This document shows positions 40,514-48,888 of a stretch of DNA of 64,000 nt, one piece after another. A program made the position numbers and the translations under genes. The stretch's first letter is position 1. Each line of letters begins with the position of its first letter. The notes under the pieces were generated by a model that saw only the letters and a list, made by a program, of their open reading frames with translations, searched no databases and was not told the DNA's origin. The stretch is from contig NZ_CP060137.1 in the NCBI RefSeq assembly GCF_014235785.1, positions 3,534,001 to 3,598,000 of the forward strand, in the 5' to 3' direction. This stretch comes from Bacillus sp. PAMC26568. Lineage in GTDB: Bacteria > Bacillota > Bacilli > Bacillales > Bacillaceae.

Positions 40514-41005
40514 GTGGAAGATAATATTGACTTTAATGAAACTTCCCAAGGTAGCACAACAACAGAAGGTTCCTTACCGAGTGGCAATTCAAATCGGAAT
40601 AATGATTGGTTTTTCAACAGAAGAAGAAATAGTGATCGTATTCTGAAACAGAATGATGATGGGGATATTGACAAGTTCTCACAATTCATGTTTGGGAATT
40701 CTAAGAGCAGTAAGACCAAAACGGAAGAAGTGAATGATTCACAGAAGTTAATTACGAATCATGAATCTTTAGATACCAAATTGAATCATGATTTATTTAG
40801 TAACGATGCTGAGCGTAATGAGATCTCCCCCAATCCTGTTGGAGATATTATGAGCAATAAGAATGTTATTGAGCTCATGGCAACCATTGATACTTTGATT
40901 GAAACAGTTAATATATATAAACCGATAATAAATGACATTTCACCATTAGTTAAACAAGTAGTTAATAAGTTTAAGGCCAAGGAAGGTAGCAAAAAAGCAA
41001 AATAG
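40514..41005 (+). CDS. YqfQ/VrrA-like spore coat-type protein, diverged
   Basis: The 163-residue hydrophilic protein has a low-complexity Ser/Asn/Asp-rich N-terminal two thirds (SLPSGNSNRNNDWFFNRRRN) and a helical C-terminus LMATIDTLIETVNIYKPIIN followed by ISPLVKQVVNKFKAKEGSKK. That C-terminus mirrors the KAKQFAPTIQQYAPLVRNLP block of the next gene, which is YqfQ-like. The GTG start follows AAGGGAGG. It probably forms a coat-protein pair with its neighbour; the function is unknown. Confidence 0.6.
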   Translation: MEDNIDFNETSQGSTTTEGSLPSGNSNRNNDWFFNRRRNSDRILKQNDDGDIDKFSQFMFGNSKSSKTKTEEVNDSQKLITNHESLDTKLNHDLFSNDAERNEISPNPVGDIMSNKNVIELMATIDTLIETVNIYKPIINDISPLVKQVVNKFKAKEGSKKAK

Positions 41006-41133
41006 TGAAAAGAATTATAAACTTAAATCTTCAAGTATGATAAAACAATCCTAAATATATCTAGGCAGTAAGGTTAAGTGAGGCCAAGAAATTCATGAAG
41101 AATTTCTTTGGAAACAGGAGGTGTTTAAATAAC

Positions 41134-41547
41134 GTGCGTAGATTAAACCATACAGGTGTAATACAGGGTAAAGGGTTAAACCTTTTCGGAAGTAGAAAGC
41201 ATATAGAACAAAGATCAAATAGCGGTATTTTTCCTAACTTAATGAAAAATAACGATACTAAAATGGGAAAATTGAATGATAATGGTTCTATTTTTTCATC
41301 CTTTAAGGACCCAGATGCCATTTCTTTTTTCCTTACCAATTCTCAAAACGCATTAGAAAAAGCTAAACAATTTGCTCCAACAATTCAGCAATATGCACCT
41401 CTTGTCCGTAATTTGCCTGCACTTTTGGCATTATATAAAGGAATGCAGGCAAATGATGAAAAGGGAATACACGAAAAAACAATTAACAGTACTGAAACCT
41501 CTAAAAACAAAAAAGCGAATACCAATGTTCCTTTGCTATATATATAA
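41134..41547 (+). CDS. YqfQ-like (VrrA-type) protein
   Basis: The C-terminal half contains NALEKAKQFAPTIQQYAPLV followed by RNLPALLALYKGMQ, the YqfQ family core found in Bacillus spore-coat-associated proteins. The N-terminus is basic and Asn-rich. GTG at 41134 follows a very strong AGGAGGTG and gives 137 residues; an ATG 13 codons upstream at 41095 is possible but lies before that ribosome site. It is the second of two tandem related genes. Confidence 0.65.
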   Translation: MRRLNHTGVIQGKGLNLFGSRKHIEQRSNSGIFPNLMKNNDTKMGKLNDNGSIFSSFKDPDAISFFLTNSQNALEKAKQFAPTIQQYAPLVRNLPALLALYKGMQANDEKGIHEKTINSTETSKNKKANTNVPLLYI

Positions 41548-42399
41548 TCGAAATACATGAATGGGAGATGTTTCGTACGACTTCAAAAATGGCTTCTAAT
41601 TCCATTTTCCATTTTGTGATTTTGAATGTTCCTTTTTCTTTTTTCTCTCTTTTTCTTGGCTAGCTGCCATTCAATTTAGGAAATCCTCGTGACCGATTGC
41701 CTATACGTGTTTTTCTTCTCCTTGCAAATGGGGAGCATCAGCGCTTCTGCTTTAAAAGGGACAACCCAAGCTCAAAGAATAAGGAGGCAAGGCGAAACCA
41801 TAAGGTAAGGAAATAAGAAGTTATATGACGTATTATAACCAGTTTAGATACCAATGGAATTTAACATATATTGTAAAACCGAAACATCCTTACCTTATTT
41901 TGGAACCCAGAATAAGTCTAGATAATTTATAGTTATATGTTCTTGATTAACTCTGCTTATCTTTTCAAATATCCGCTATTTCCTCAATAATCGTCCAATC
42001 CTTTTTAGTTTTATGCCGTATTTTATAGTAAGCCAACGCAAGTATCTATGGTTCCTCCGTAACTCATAATGAACCTCTTTTTCACTTACAAAGGTAAAAG
42101 CATATGTTTGATACATATGCTTTTATCTATTTTATTCGCTTTGTAGTGAGGTATTATAACAGAAAAATCATATAATTTTTGTTGAACGTTGATTTTTGAC
42201 TGTATTTTTATAGATGAATGCTGTCGTTTGTTGCAACAATATCTCTAAATATAGGCATTAATATCATAGTGATAAATAACTCTCATAGACAACCATACAA
42301 TTTCTTTTAAATTGAACATTTGTCTAAGCCAACTTCTTCTTAATACATACATTATTAGAGAAAGCGAATAAGCTCTAAACAAAAAAGAGAGGTGAGAAC
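41548..42399. other. AT-rich gap without recognisable genes
   Basis: No coding frame with a ribosome site is seen in 850 bases. A hairpin of AAAAGCATATG and CATATGCTTTT around TTTGATA lies at 42095-42123 and may be a terminator. CATACAAT (42293) and CATACATT (42348) resemble sporulation sigma-E/K -10 boxes and may drive the small gene at 42400, but I cannot pair them with a good -35. Confidence 0.5.
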
Positions 42400-42507
42400 A
42401 TGTACGGATACGGCGGAGGTTGTGGCGGAGGCTACGGCGGCGGTTTTGCGTTGATCATTGTGTTGTTCATTCTTTTAATTATCGTAGGTGCAGCATTCTG
42501 TTTTTAA
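42400..42507 (+). CDS. YjcZ-family small sporulation protein (35 residues)
   Basis: A 35-codon frame reads [20 protein letters not shown] followed by [15 protein letters not shown]. The Gly/Tyr-rich start and single hydrophobic segment ending IIVGA are the hallmark of YjcZ/SscA proteins, small coat or coat-assembly proteins of Bacillus spores. GAGAGGTGA precedes the ATG. A related gene follows 63 bases downstream. Confidence 0.88.
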   Translation: MYGYGGGCGGGYGGGFALIIVLFILLIIVGAAFCF

Positions 42508-42570
42508 ATAATAACGCCAAATATATATTTAAAACAGGTATTTTAAACAAGTACAAAGGAGGTGCAGAAC

Positions 42571-42669
42571 ATGTCTGAAGGTTATGGCTCTGGAAGAGTG
42601 TTTGCGTTTGTAGTGGTTATTTTCGTTCTACTTGTTATTGTAGGATGTTCGTATAGCGGAGGGTACTAA
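42571..42669 (+). CDS. YjcZ/SscA-like small protein (32 residues)
   Basis: A 32-codon frame reads [20 protein letters not shown] followed by [12 protein letters not shown], after a strong AAAGGAGGTG. It shares the Gly/Tyr ends and the hydrophobic [11 protein letters not shown] segment with the previous gene and the SscA type. The two genes probably form one sporulation-time transcript ending at the hairpin downstream. Confidence 0.8.
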   Translation: MSEGYGSGRVFAFVVVIFVLLVIVGCSYSGGY

Positions 42670-42692
42670 TTCCACGACAAAAATCCTGAATG

Positions 42693-42726
42693 TAAAGGAC
42701 AGATTCCAGTGATCTGTCCTTTATTT
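42693..42726 (+). terminator. Terminator of the YjcZ-like pair
   Basis: AAAGGACAGAT and ATCTGTCCTTT pair perfectly around TCCAGTG and end in TTATTT; the structure can also serve the leftward small gene on the other strand. Confidence 0.88.
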
Positions 42727-42737
42727 AAAACTTCGTA

Positions 42738-42902
42738 CTATAACTGCCTAACCAACCCTTTCCAAAAAGTGGTTACATAGTAAAAGTATGGTTGCACTGG
42801 TGGAGGTCCACATGTCTCATGGAGGTCAACCCTCCCATGTCTAACAGAGTCTACGCCCATTAGCAATGTTGTTACTTTTGTAATTTCACTCAATACATCC
42901 AT
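42738..42902 (-). CDS. Possible 54-residue small protein, unknown
   Basis: A leftward 54-codon frame reads MDVLSEITKVTTLLMGVDSV, RHGRVDLHETCGPPPVQPYF and YYVTTFWKGLVRQL. AAGGAGGT stands just upstream. From this box the ATG at 42902 is too close, while a TTG three codons on (42893) is well spaced, so the true start may be the TTG. The frame ends 12 bases before the hairpin at 42.7 kb, a plausible terminator. Composition looks protein-like, with a CGPPP turn and aromatic cluster. I recognise no family. Confidence 0.5.
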   Translation of the reverse strand: MDVLSEITKVTTLLMGVDSVRHGRVDLHETCGPPPVQPYFYYVTTFWKGLVRQL

Positions 42903-43036
42903 ACCTCCTTCAAAGGAACATCTTTAATGTTTATACGGAGAATTAAACTTTAAGTTTCGCTATTCAGATAATTGTTCAAGTTATTATTGACAATGCCTTA
43001 TTCCGTTAAAAGAACCGTAAACTTTTCTATTACGAT

Positions 43037-43228
43037 TTATTCTTCGATCTTAAACCACGGACCTGAATCTTGAATTATATTCCAAAGTTTTTCTGGAAGC
43101 TCAAGCTCGCTTACTTTTGAAGTCTTAATTGTTGTCTCAATTCTAGCTTCTTTTCCATTCTGAACCTTTTCTACCCAGTCTGGATTCATGATTAACGTAT
43201 GACCAACCGCTGCTAGGGATAGCCCCAT
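43037..43228 (-). pseudogene. C-terminal remnant of an old-yellow-enzyme-type NADH:flavin oxidoreductase
   Basis: The 63-residue frame reads HTLIMNPDWVEKVQNGKEAR, IETTIKTSKVSELELPEKLW and NIIQDSGPWFKIEE. These fit the last ~60 residues of YqiG-like flavin oxidoreductases, normally ~370 long (GR.LI..PDWV.KV..G, then LP..LWN.I...GWF). The flavin-binding barrel is missing and upstream DNA has no matching sequence, so this is a decayed fragment. The start Met is arbitrary. Confidence 0.65.
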
Positions 43229-43467
43229 AAACGACCCTTTTCGGTTCTTTATTTTCTACAAAGGTTCATACCTTAAATACCACTAAAATTAGCACCAAAA
43301 CTCATTCCCAATAAGAAAGTGCCAAAATTAGAGTCCTTGTCCCTTATTGGGAAGTGCTAACGTACAAAATTTCCGAAATGTTGTCTGTACCCCAGTTAGA
43401 CATAATACTGTGTTTTGTGATTTTCTATTTTCTATCATTGGCTGGCTCCTAAATATGAAATATTCTC

Positions 43468-43502
43468 AAAAAAAAGCAATTGGAAAAAATCCAATCGCTT
43501 TC
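43468..43502 (-). terminator. Terminator of the lipoate ligase gene
   Basis: On the minus strand AAGCGATTGGA and CCAATTGCTT pair around a T-rich loop and run into TTTTTTT. Confidence 0.85.
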
Positions 43503-44492
43503 TTAGTACAGCAGATCAATAAATTGTTCTTTTTCCACATTCCCAAAATAATGCTTAATATCAAGGTCTCTGAGTGCTATTTCAATCGTCGTGCGATCAT
43601 ACTGCAGCCCTTGTAAACGGTTTTCAATTTCTGCAACATCTCCAACACCGAAGAAGTCACCGAAGATTTTACAGTTGTCAATGATTCCTTTATGAACCTC
43701 CAAACGGACATCAATTTGGCCAATAGGGAAGCGGTGTGAATGCTGAAGGTTAAAGGTTGGCGATTTGCCGTAATTCCAGTTCCAGTTTTGATAGCGCTCT
43801 TTAGATAACTGATTGATTTTTTCCCAATCAGCTTCTGTCAAATTATACTGAGGTACCTCGCCTTCTGTATCAAAAATATAGCGAAGCAGCATCTCTCTGA
43901 ATTGTTCAATCGTCATTTTTTCTTCAAGAAACTCGCTAATGTTTGCCACACGGCTGCGGATCGATTTTATGCCTTTGGATTCAATCTTATCTTTTTTAAC
44001 GTTTAATGCAGAAACGATATTTTCCATTTCTGAATCAAACAGCAGCGTGCCGTGGCTGAACATTCTGCCTCTCGTTGAGAACTGTGCATTGCCTGATATT
44101 TTTCTTCCTTCCGCTAAAATATCATTTCTGCCGCTCAGCTCTGCATCAATATTAAGGCGTTTCAATGCACGTGTAACCGGCTCAGTGAATTTTTTAAAGT
44201 TGTGAAAGCTGTCACCGTCATCCTTCGTGATAAAACTAAAATTCAAATTGCCCAAGTCATGATAAACAGCTCCCCCGCCAGATAGCCTGCGCACAACGTG
44301 AAGTCCTTTATCTTCTACATATTTCGTATTAATTTCCTCGATTGTATTTTGATTTTTTCCGATGATGATGGAAGGTTCATTAATATAGAAAAGCAAGTAA
44401 GTTTGTTCAGGGTCTAAATTTTTAAGGCAATATTCTTCTATTGCAAGATTGATTCTTGGATCTGTAATTCCTTTATTATCGATAAATAGCAT
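43503..44492 (-). CDS. lplJ: Lipoate-protein ligase (LplJ type)
   Basis: The 329-residue enzyme attaches free lipoate to E2 subunits and GcvH, with ATP. It has the LplA/LplJ fold: YLLFYINEPSIIIGKNQNTI, VVRRLSGGGAVYHDLGNLNF (the lipoyl-AMP loop), RISGNAQFSTRGRMFSHGTL and LLFDSEMENIVSALNVKKDK, plus the C-terminal accessory domain (NWNYGKSPTFNLQHSHRFPI). It matches B. subtilis LplJ (YhfJ) and sits beside yhfI as there. ATTAGGAGG precedes the ATG. Confidence 0.93.
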   Translation of the reverse strand: MLFIDNKGITDPRINLAIEEYCLKNLDPEQTYLLFYINEPSIIIGKNQNTIEEINTKYVEDKGLHVVRRLSGGGAVYHDLGNLNFSFITKDDGDSFHNFKKFTEPVTRALKRLNIDAELSGRNDILAEGRKISGNAQFSTRGRMFSHGTLLFDSEMENIVSALNVKKDKIESKGIKSIRSRVANISEFLEEKMTIEQFREMLLRYIFDTEGEVPQYNLTEADWEKINQLSKERYQNWNWNYGKSPTFNLQHSHRFPIGQIDVRLEVHKGIIDNCKIFGDFFGVGDVAEIENRLQGLQYDRTTIEIALRDLDIKHYFGNVEKEQFIDLLY

Positions 44493-44504
44493 CTTTCGTT
44501 CCTC

Positions 44505-45245
44505 CTAATTATCCTGTGTCCATTCTAAACCAGAAGCAGCAAGGCGGACAGGTCCTTTATAAATTGACTGAGCTTCTGCAAGTAAATCTTGATGATTTCC
44601 GAAATGCGGTAAATGAGTCAGCATCAGTTCCTTTACACAAGCACGGTTCGCAATGTTAGCTGCATCATAACTATTCATATGACCTGCACCAGATCCGTCC
44701 ATCTCTCCGTAAAAGTTGCACTCGCATATGAGCAAGTCCGCATTTTGAGAAAAAGGAATGAATTCCTCCAAATAACTAGAATCAGCTGTATACACAACGG
44801 TTGAAGCTCCGTCAGAAATTTTCATCGCAAAGCATGGGACCGGGTGCTTCGTTTTTAAGAATCGGATTGTAAAAGGACCGAGTTGAATCGGCTGATTCGG
44901 ATTATAGGCAATTCCCTTTGTTACATCTTTATATGTAAGTCCTGCGAATTCAATCTGATCAAATGCATGTCCATAGATGGGCAATACACGATCCGTCTTC
45001 TTAAGATATGATGCAATCAGCCTTGCAAATTGAAGCGGACCGATATCAGCGACATGATCGTGGTGATAATGGGAAAGCACAACAGCATCTAATTCCTCAG
45101 GCTTTATATAATTTTGCATCTGTGATAGAACAGCACTTCCGCAATCAACCAGCAGGCGGAATCCCTCAGACTCAATTAAGTAACCCGAAGAAGCTTCATT
45201 GACAGCGGGAAAACCGCCCCAAAAACCAACAACCGTAATCTTCAT
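44505..45245 (-). CDS. yhfI: Metallo-beta-lactamase-fold hydrolase, YhfI-like
   Basis: The 246-residue MBL-fold protein has zinc motif LSHYHHDHVADIGP, KTKHPVPCFAMKI, VYTADSSYLEEF and a late LTHLPHFG histidine, an RNase Z-like arrangement. The ATG at 45245 follows GGGAGGAAG; an upstream Met in the same frame adds 21 residues lacking any family feature. It is upstream of lplJ by 12 bases and probably co-transcribed with it. The substrate is unknown. Confidence 0.88.
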   Translation of the reverse strand: MKITVVGFWGGFPAVNEASSGYLIESEGFRLLVDCGSAVLSQMQNYIKPEELDAVVLSHYHHDHVADIGPLQFARLIASYLKKTDRVLPIYGHAFDQIEFAGLTYKDVTKGIAYNPNQPIQLGPFTIRFLKTKHPVPCFAMKISDGASTVVYTADSSYLEEFIPFSQNADLLICECNFYGEMDGSGAGHMNSYDAANIANRACVKELMLTHLPHFGNHQDLLAEAQSIYKGPVRLAASGLEWTQDN

Positions 45246-45336
45246 GTGCTTCCTCCCTCTTCTGCATTTCCTATCTTTCAATATACCCATATTTATAAAA
45301 AATTGCATGTTTTATGATGTTGTTACAAAACAGATG

Positions 45337-45366
45337 TTGACATAGTGCTACCTGTTATAATACAAT
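45337..45366 (+). promoter_or_regulatory. Probable promoter of yhfH
   Basis: TTGACA and TACAAT are 18 bases apart, 30 bases before the yhfH start; TATAAT also overlaps with a short 13-base spacer. Confidence 0.5.
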
Positions 45367-45396
45367 GACATTAACAACAACTTGGAGGGGATACCA

Positions 45397-45531
45397 ATGT
45401 TAGTTAAAATGACTGAATTTTTCAAAAACCTGCCTGCAAAGAAATGCTTGGAGTGCGGGGACAAAATTGAAGAACAGCATGAGTGTTATGGCAATACATG
45501 CGATAAATGCATGAAAATCAATCACATTTAA
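45397..45531 (+). CDS. yhfH: YhfH-family small zinc-ribbon-like protein (44 residues)
   Basis: A 44-codon frame reads MLVKMTEFFKNLPAKKCLEC and GDKIEEQHECYGNTCDKCMK, then INHI. Two CxxC pairs suggest a zinc ribbon; this is the YhfH family of Bacillus, unknown in function. TTGGAGGGG precedes the ATG. The gene lies next to yhfI as in B. subtilis. A damaged second copy of its 3' half is at 51.07 kb. Confidence 0.88.
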   Translation: MLVKMTEFFKNLPAKKCLECGDKIEEQHECYGNTCDKCMKINHI

Positions 45532-45563
45532 CCACTGTCCATCCTACCAATACCTATTAATTG

Positions 45564-45596
45564 GAGAAAGAACCACTCGTTCTTTCTCTTTTTTTT
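45564..45596 (+). terminator. Terminator of yhfH
   Basis: GAGAAAGAAC and GTTCTTTCTC pair around CACTC, followed by eight T. Confidence 0.9.
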
Positions 45597-45732
45597 GTTT
45601 ATTTTGCACAGATACTTGAAATACCTAATAGATTTACATTTAAAGTACTACATGTTCTTTTCTACTGCGAGAATTAGAATTTGCCATTTCAATATTAAAA
45701 TTAAAAACAACAATTATCTTAAAAAGAGCATG

Positions 45733-45761
45733 AAAAAAGACCAATAGAATTTGGTCTTTTA
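45733..45761 (-). terminator. Terminator of the ROK-regulated sugar operon
   Basis: AAAAGACCAA and TTGGTCTTTT pair around a 6-base loop; read leftward the stem ends in TTTTTT. Confidence 0.85.
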
Positions 45762-45771
45762 GCTTCAGCCA

Positions 45772-46662
45772 TTATTTTGTGAGTGCAGCAGATAAAGATG
45801 TTTTGATATGGTCTTTCCCAAGCAGAAGTCCGTCTTTGATTTTTTGAAGGCTCCCCTCCCAGACAGGGTCTTCATGTTCTATACTTACAGCTCCATTATA
45901 GCCGATTTTGATTAATTCCTGAATAAACTTAGACCAATCTAAGTCACCCAATCCCGGTAATCGATAGCGCCACCATGAAAAATCAGTCAAAATTCCTGTT
46001 CTGTTTAATCTATCGTAATCAATCTCAGTATCTTTTGCATGAACATGGAAAATGCGATCAGCAAACTCATTCACCGGAATGTACGGATCGATTCCTTGCC
46101 AAATTAGATGTGAAGGATCATATGCAAGTCCAAAACAAGAAGAATCAAGCTGATCAAATAATCGGCTCCATATTTCAGGAGAAATAGCCGTATTTCCCAT
46201 AAGGGGACAATTTTCAAATGCAATTTTGACATTTGCCTTTTCTGCAAGCTCTCCTGCATATGAAAAAAAAGAAACGATATCTTTCAAACTATTGGCCGGT
46301 TTTGAACGAATAGCATCATACGCATCATAAGAATCAGCCAACGAAGAAGAATTGATCCCTGTCGACGTCACAACTAAAGGAATTCCAAGCCGACCTGCAG
46401 CTTCAATTCTTGAAAACAGCTCTTTCTGGTGCATTTCCCTCATTTCAAGATCTTCAGAAAGAAAATTTCGACAATAGGTTAAAGCTGATACATTCATTCC
46501 TGTTGCTTCTAAAGCACTTTCTAAATCCAGCAAGTGGATAGATGGTCCTGCTTCTAACGTGTCAAAGCCTTCCTGCTTCGCCCATTCGATGATGGAATGA
46601 ATATCTGTATGTCCATTATTTACTAAAGCGTTTGTTAAAAATCCAAATTTCACGTTCCTCAT
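45772..46662 (-). CDS. Sugar phosphate isomerase/epimerase (TIM barrel)
   Basis: The 296-residue xylose-isomerase-like/AP-endonuclease-2-fold protein has VKIAFENCPLMG (metal Glu), FGLAYDPSHLIWQGIDP, RIFHVHAKDTEI and GAVSIEHEDPVW, which place the usual Glu/Asp/His metal ligands. Relatives are inosose dehydratases, hydroxypyruvate isomerases and 3-keto-sugar hydrolases or epimerases. The ATG at 46662 has only AAAGG adjacent; a GTG at 46653 is better spaced from GATGAGG. It is last in a four-gene operon with a ROK regulator, a glycosidase-like gene and an oxidoreductase. Confidence 0.85.
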   Translation of the reverse strand: MRNVKFGFLTNALVNNGHTDIHSIIEWAKQEGFDTLEAGPSIHLLDLESALEATGMNVSALTYCRNFLSEDLEMREMHQKELFSRIEAAGRLGIPLVVTSTGINSSSLADSYDAYDAIRSKPANSLKDIVSFFSYAGELAEKANVKIAFENCPLMGNTAISPEIWSRLFDQLDSSCFGLAYDPSHLIWQGIDPYIPVNEFADRIFHVHAKDTEIDYDRLNRTGILTDFSWWRYRLPGLGDLDWSKFIQELIKIGYNGAVSIEHEDPVWEGSLQKIKDGLLLGKDHIKTSLSAALTK

Positions 46663-46689
46663 CCTTTGTTGACACTCTGAATTTACAAT

Positions 46690-47850
46690 TCAGCTATCAT
46701 TATTTTGGATAACGCCAAACAAAATAGCTATACTGGCTGCTCCTACTATTCCTATTTGATCTTTTAATACAGAACCTTCAATACCAATGTTTCTTTGCTT
46801 TGCCAGGAACGAATGCGTATTCACATGATCACGGATTTTTTGGATGAGAGGCAGATCTTCAGTCGCCAATTTGCCTCCAATGATTATTTTTTGGACATGA
46901 AACATATTCGAAAATGATGTCAATACAACTCCAATTTGGCTCCCGGCTGTTTTTACAGTTTGTATAGCTATCTCATCCTGATTTTCAGCATTTTCCATTA
47001 CTTGTTCAATAGAAAGCATATCTAATTTAGAGAGTATCGCTTGCTCTGAAGCATACCTTTCTATACATCCAGAATTTCCGCACCAACATGGAATCCCGCC
47101 TGGCTCGTAAGTCATATGTCCAAATTCTAAAGCACCTGTCTGATCGCTCCGATACAATTTCTCCTGTAAATATAATCCAGACCCAATCCCTTGACCAATG
47201 TAAATACATAAAAAATCTGATATTTCCTTACATGAGCCATACATCTTTTCAGCAAGAGTCATGCCTCTTACATTGTGATCAACAAAAACTGGGATACTGA
47301 ATTCATTAGTTAAGGATGAAACGATGTTTACTTCCTTCCATCCTATTTGCTGTACATTGATGATTTTTCCTTGCTCAAAATTAACGAGACCTACTGTTCC
47401 TATTCCAATCGCAGTAATGGTGTATATCTCATTGCGTTTTATAAAAAGAGTCAGTTCCTTAATTAAGAGAGCTAAAAATGCTTGCTGATTCATTTCATTT
47501 GAGTATTTAAACATATCGAGATCAATGACATGACCTTTAAAATTCACTATCCCTAATTCCACTTTATCACTGCGAATATGAACACCTATGACATGGACTG
47601 AATCTCCATTAAGATCTAGAGCTTTAAACCTGCGGCCAGCCCGTTTTTCCTTCTCTTCAACATCCCCAAGCTCTTTCACAAGACCATCATTTATTAATTC
47701 AGAAGTAATATTCGTAATGGTTGCGGGTGTTAATTGCGTAAATGCTGCGATCTTTTGTCTTGAGGTAGGTCCAAACCTGACTATAGCCTGCAATACAAGT
47801 GATCGATTCGTTTTTTTCGTTCTTGATGTATTTTGACCGATTAAGCCCAT
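46690..47850 (-). CDS. ROK-family transcriptional repressor
   Basis: The 386-residue XylR/NagC-type regulator has the N-terminal winged helix RFGPTSRQKIAAFTQLTPAT followed by ITNITSELINDGLVKEL (~26-63) and a sugar-kinase-like ROK domain. It has HVIGVHIRSDKVELGIVNFK, a region with IGIGTVGLVN, the GALEFGHMTYEPGGIPCWCG zinc site and the NSGCIERYASEQA end of it. The first ROK motif lacks the usual DxGGT, so it is a regulator, not a kinase. AAAGGAGC precedes the ATG. It is third in the operon and the obvious candidate to bind the TTAATTAATT palindrome at 50.03 kb. Confidence 0.9.
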   Translation of the reverse strand: MGLIGQNTSRTKKTNRSLVLQAIVRFGPTSRQKIAAFTQLTPATITNITSELINDGLVKELGDVEEKEKRAGRRFKALDLNGDSVHVIGVHIRSDKVELGIVNFKGHVIDLDMFKYSNEMNQQAFLALLIKELTLFIKRNEIYTITAIGIGTVGLVNFEQGKIINVQQIGWKEVNIVSSLTNEFSIPVFVDHNVRGMTLAEKMYGSCKEISDFLCIYIGQGIGSGLYLQEKLYRSDQTGALEFGHMTYEPGGIPCWCGNSGCIERYASEQAILSKLDMLSIEQVMENAENQDEIAIQTVKTAGSQIGVVLTSFSNMFHVQKIIIGGKLATEDLPLIQKIRDHVNTHSFLAKQRNIGIEGSVLKDQIGIVGAASIAILFGVIQNNDS

Positions 47851-47898
47851 GATTTTGCTCCTTTATTTTGTATAATCCAGAGGAGCAGGTTCAGTACG

Positions 47899-48888
47899 TT
47901 AAATATCAACCTTACATAAACGCAATTCATGTGCTCCGTCTTCTCTTGTATATTCGTAATAGTACCATATTTGCCCATTATGTATGATTGCATCTGTATA
48001 GCGAACGGCTTTCTTGGAACTTGTTTCTAAGGCCGGACCTTTATGATCTACTTTTGAGAAAGTCTTTAAATCAAAGGTAATGGCTCTGGCACCTTTTTCT
48101 TCATAATTTTGCTCTACCCCTACACTGCCATCCCACAGAACTGTATATGCACCCTGATAAGGAATTATTGTTGTTAAACGTGATTGATACTGATCCCAGC
48201 CCTTTGAGCCAACAGGCAGGACTTTATCGATCCACTCAAAATGCAGTCCATCTTCACTTACTGCAAGGCCTGTTGGTGCCACTGCCAATCCAGTATTATG
48301 AATATCCCCTGTTTCATGCATTTTTTCTATTGACACACCATTAACTCCTTGGGCATAGACAAAATACATATAATATTGATTGCCGGCCTTTATTACATAT
48401 GGATCCTTAACACCTTCTACTCCTTTCTTGTCTCCCGCTGTTATGACTTTTTTACGATTTTTCGCTTCAAACGATGTTGGTGTTTTTGCTTCAATTACGT
48501 CGATTCTCCATCTGTTATCTTCAGGATCAACATAGCTAATATAGAGGCGATACTGATCATCATTTACTTTTACTAAAGCAGATCGTTCAATTGAGCTTGA
48601 GTTTAGTTCATTTTTATGCAGAACCCACACATCGGAAAAATGTTCTCCATCCAGGCTTTTGGCAATTCTAACTTCAAAGCCTCTCTCGTCATCCCCATAC
48701 CCGCGTGGCTGTCTTACCCGGTAATATAAATAAAAGGTTTGATCCTTTTCATCAAATAATACAGTTGGAGCTCCTGCCCAAAAGCCTGTACTATTACCAG
48801 TTGGCTGAATGACTGCCTTTCCTTTTTCTGGATGAAATAATGGTGCTAATGAAAACCTCTCTTCAATCAATTGATTTTTTGTATTCAT
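47899..48888 (-). CDS. Five-bladed beta-propeller glycoside hydrolase-like protein (GH43/GH130 type)
   Basis: The 329-residue cytosolic protein has WAGAPTVLFDEKDQTFYLYY, VEGVKDPYVIKAGNQYYMYF, SSSIERSALVKVNDDQYRLY and YTDAIIHNGQIWYYYEY, the repeating D..Y.LYY blades of clan GH-F-like and GH130 propellers. The buried Asp and Glu of such folds are plausible in KDPYV and IERSA, but I cannot assign a family firmly. It overlaps the oxidoreductase gene by four bases and lies 48 bases before the ROK gene. It may be a glycosidase or phosphorylase for the island's sugar. Confidence 0.7.
   Translation of the reverse strand: MNTKNQLIEERFSLAPLFHPEKGKAVIQPTGNSTGFWAGAPTVLFDEKDQTFYLYYRVRQPRGYGDDERGFEVRIAKSLDGEHFSDVWVLHKNELNSSSIERSALVKVNDDQYRLYISYVDPEDNRWRIDVIEAKTPTSFEAKNRKKVITAGDKKGVEGVKDPYVIKAGNQYYMYFVYAQGVNGVSIEKMHETGDIHNTGLAVAPTGLAVSEDGLHFEWIDKVLPVGSKGWDQYQSRLTTIIPYQGAYTVLWDGSVGVEQNYEEKGARAITFDLKTFSKVDHKGPALETSSKKAVRYTDAIIHNGQIWYYYEYTREDGAHELRLCKVDI

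Noticed and set aside
43275..43365. Inverted repeat TTCCCAATAAG ... CTTATTGGGAA as insertion-sequence ends
   Set aside because: There is no transposase frame or target duplication between or beside the arms; it may be a relic but cannot be supported.
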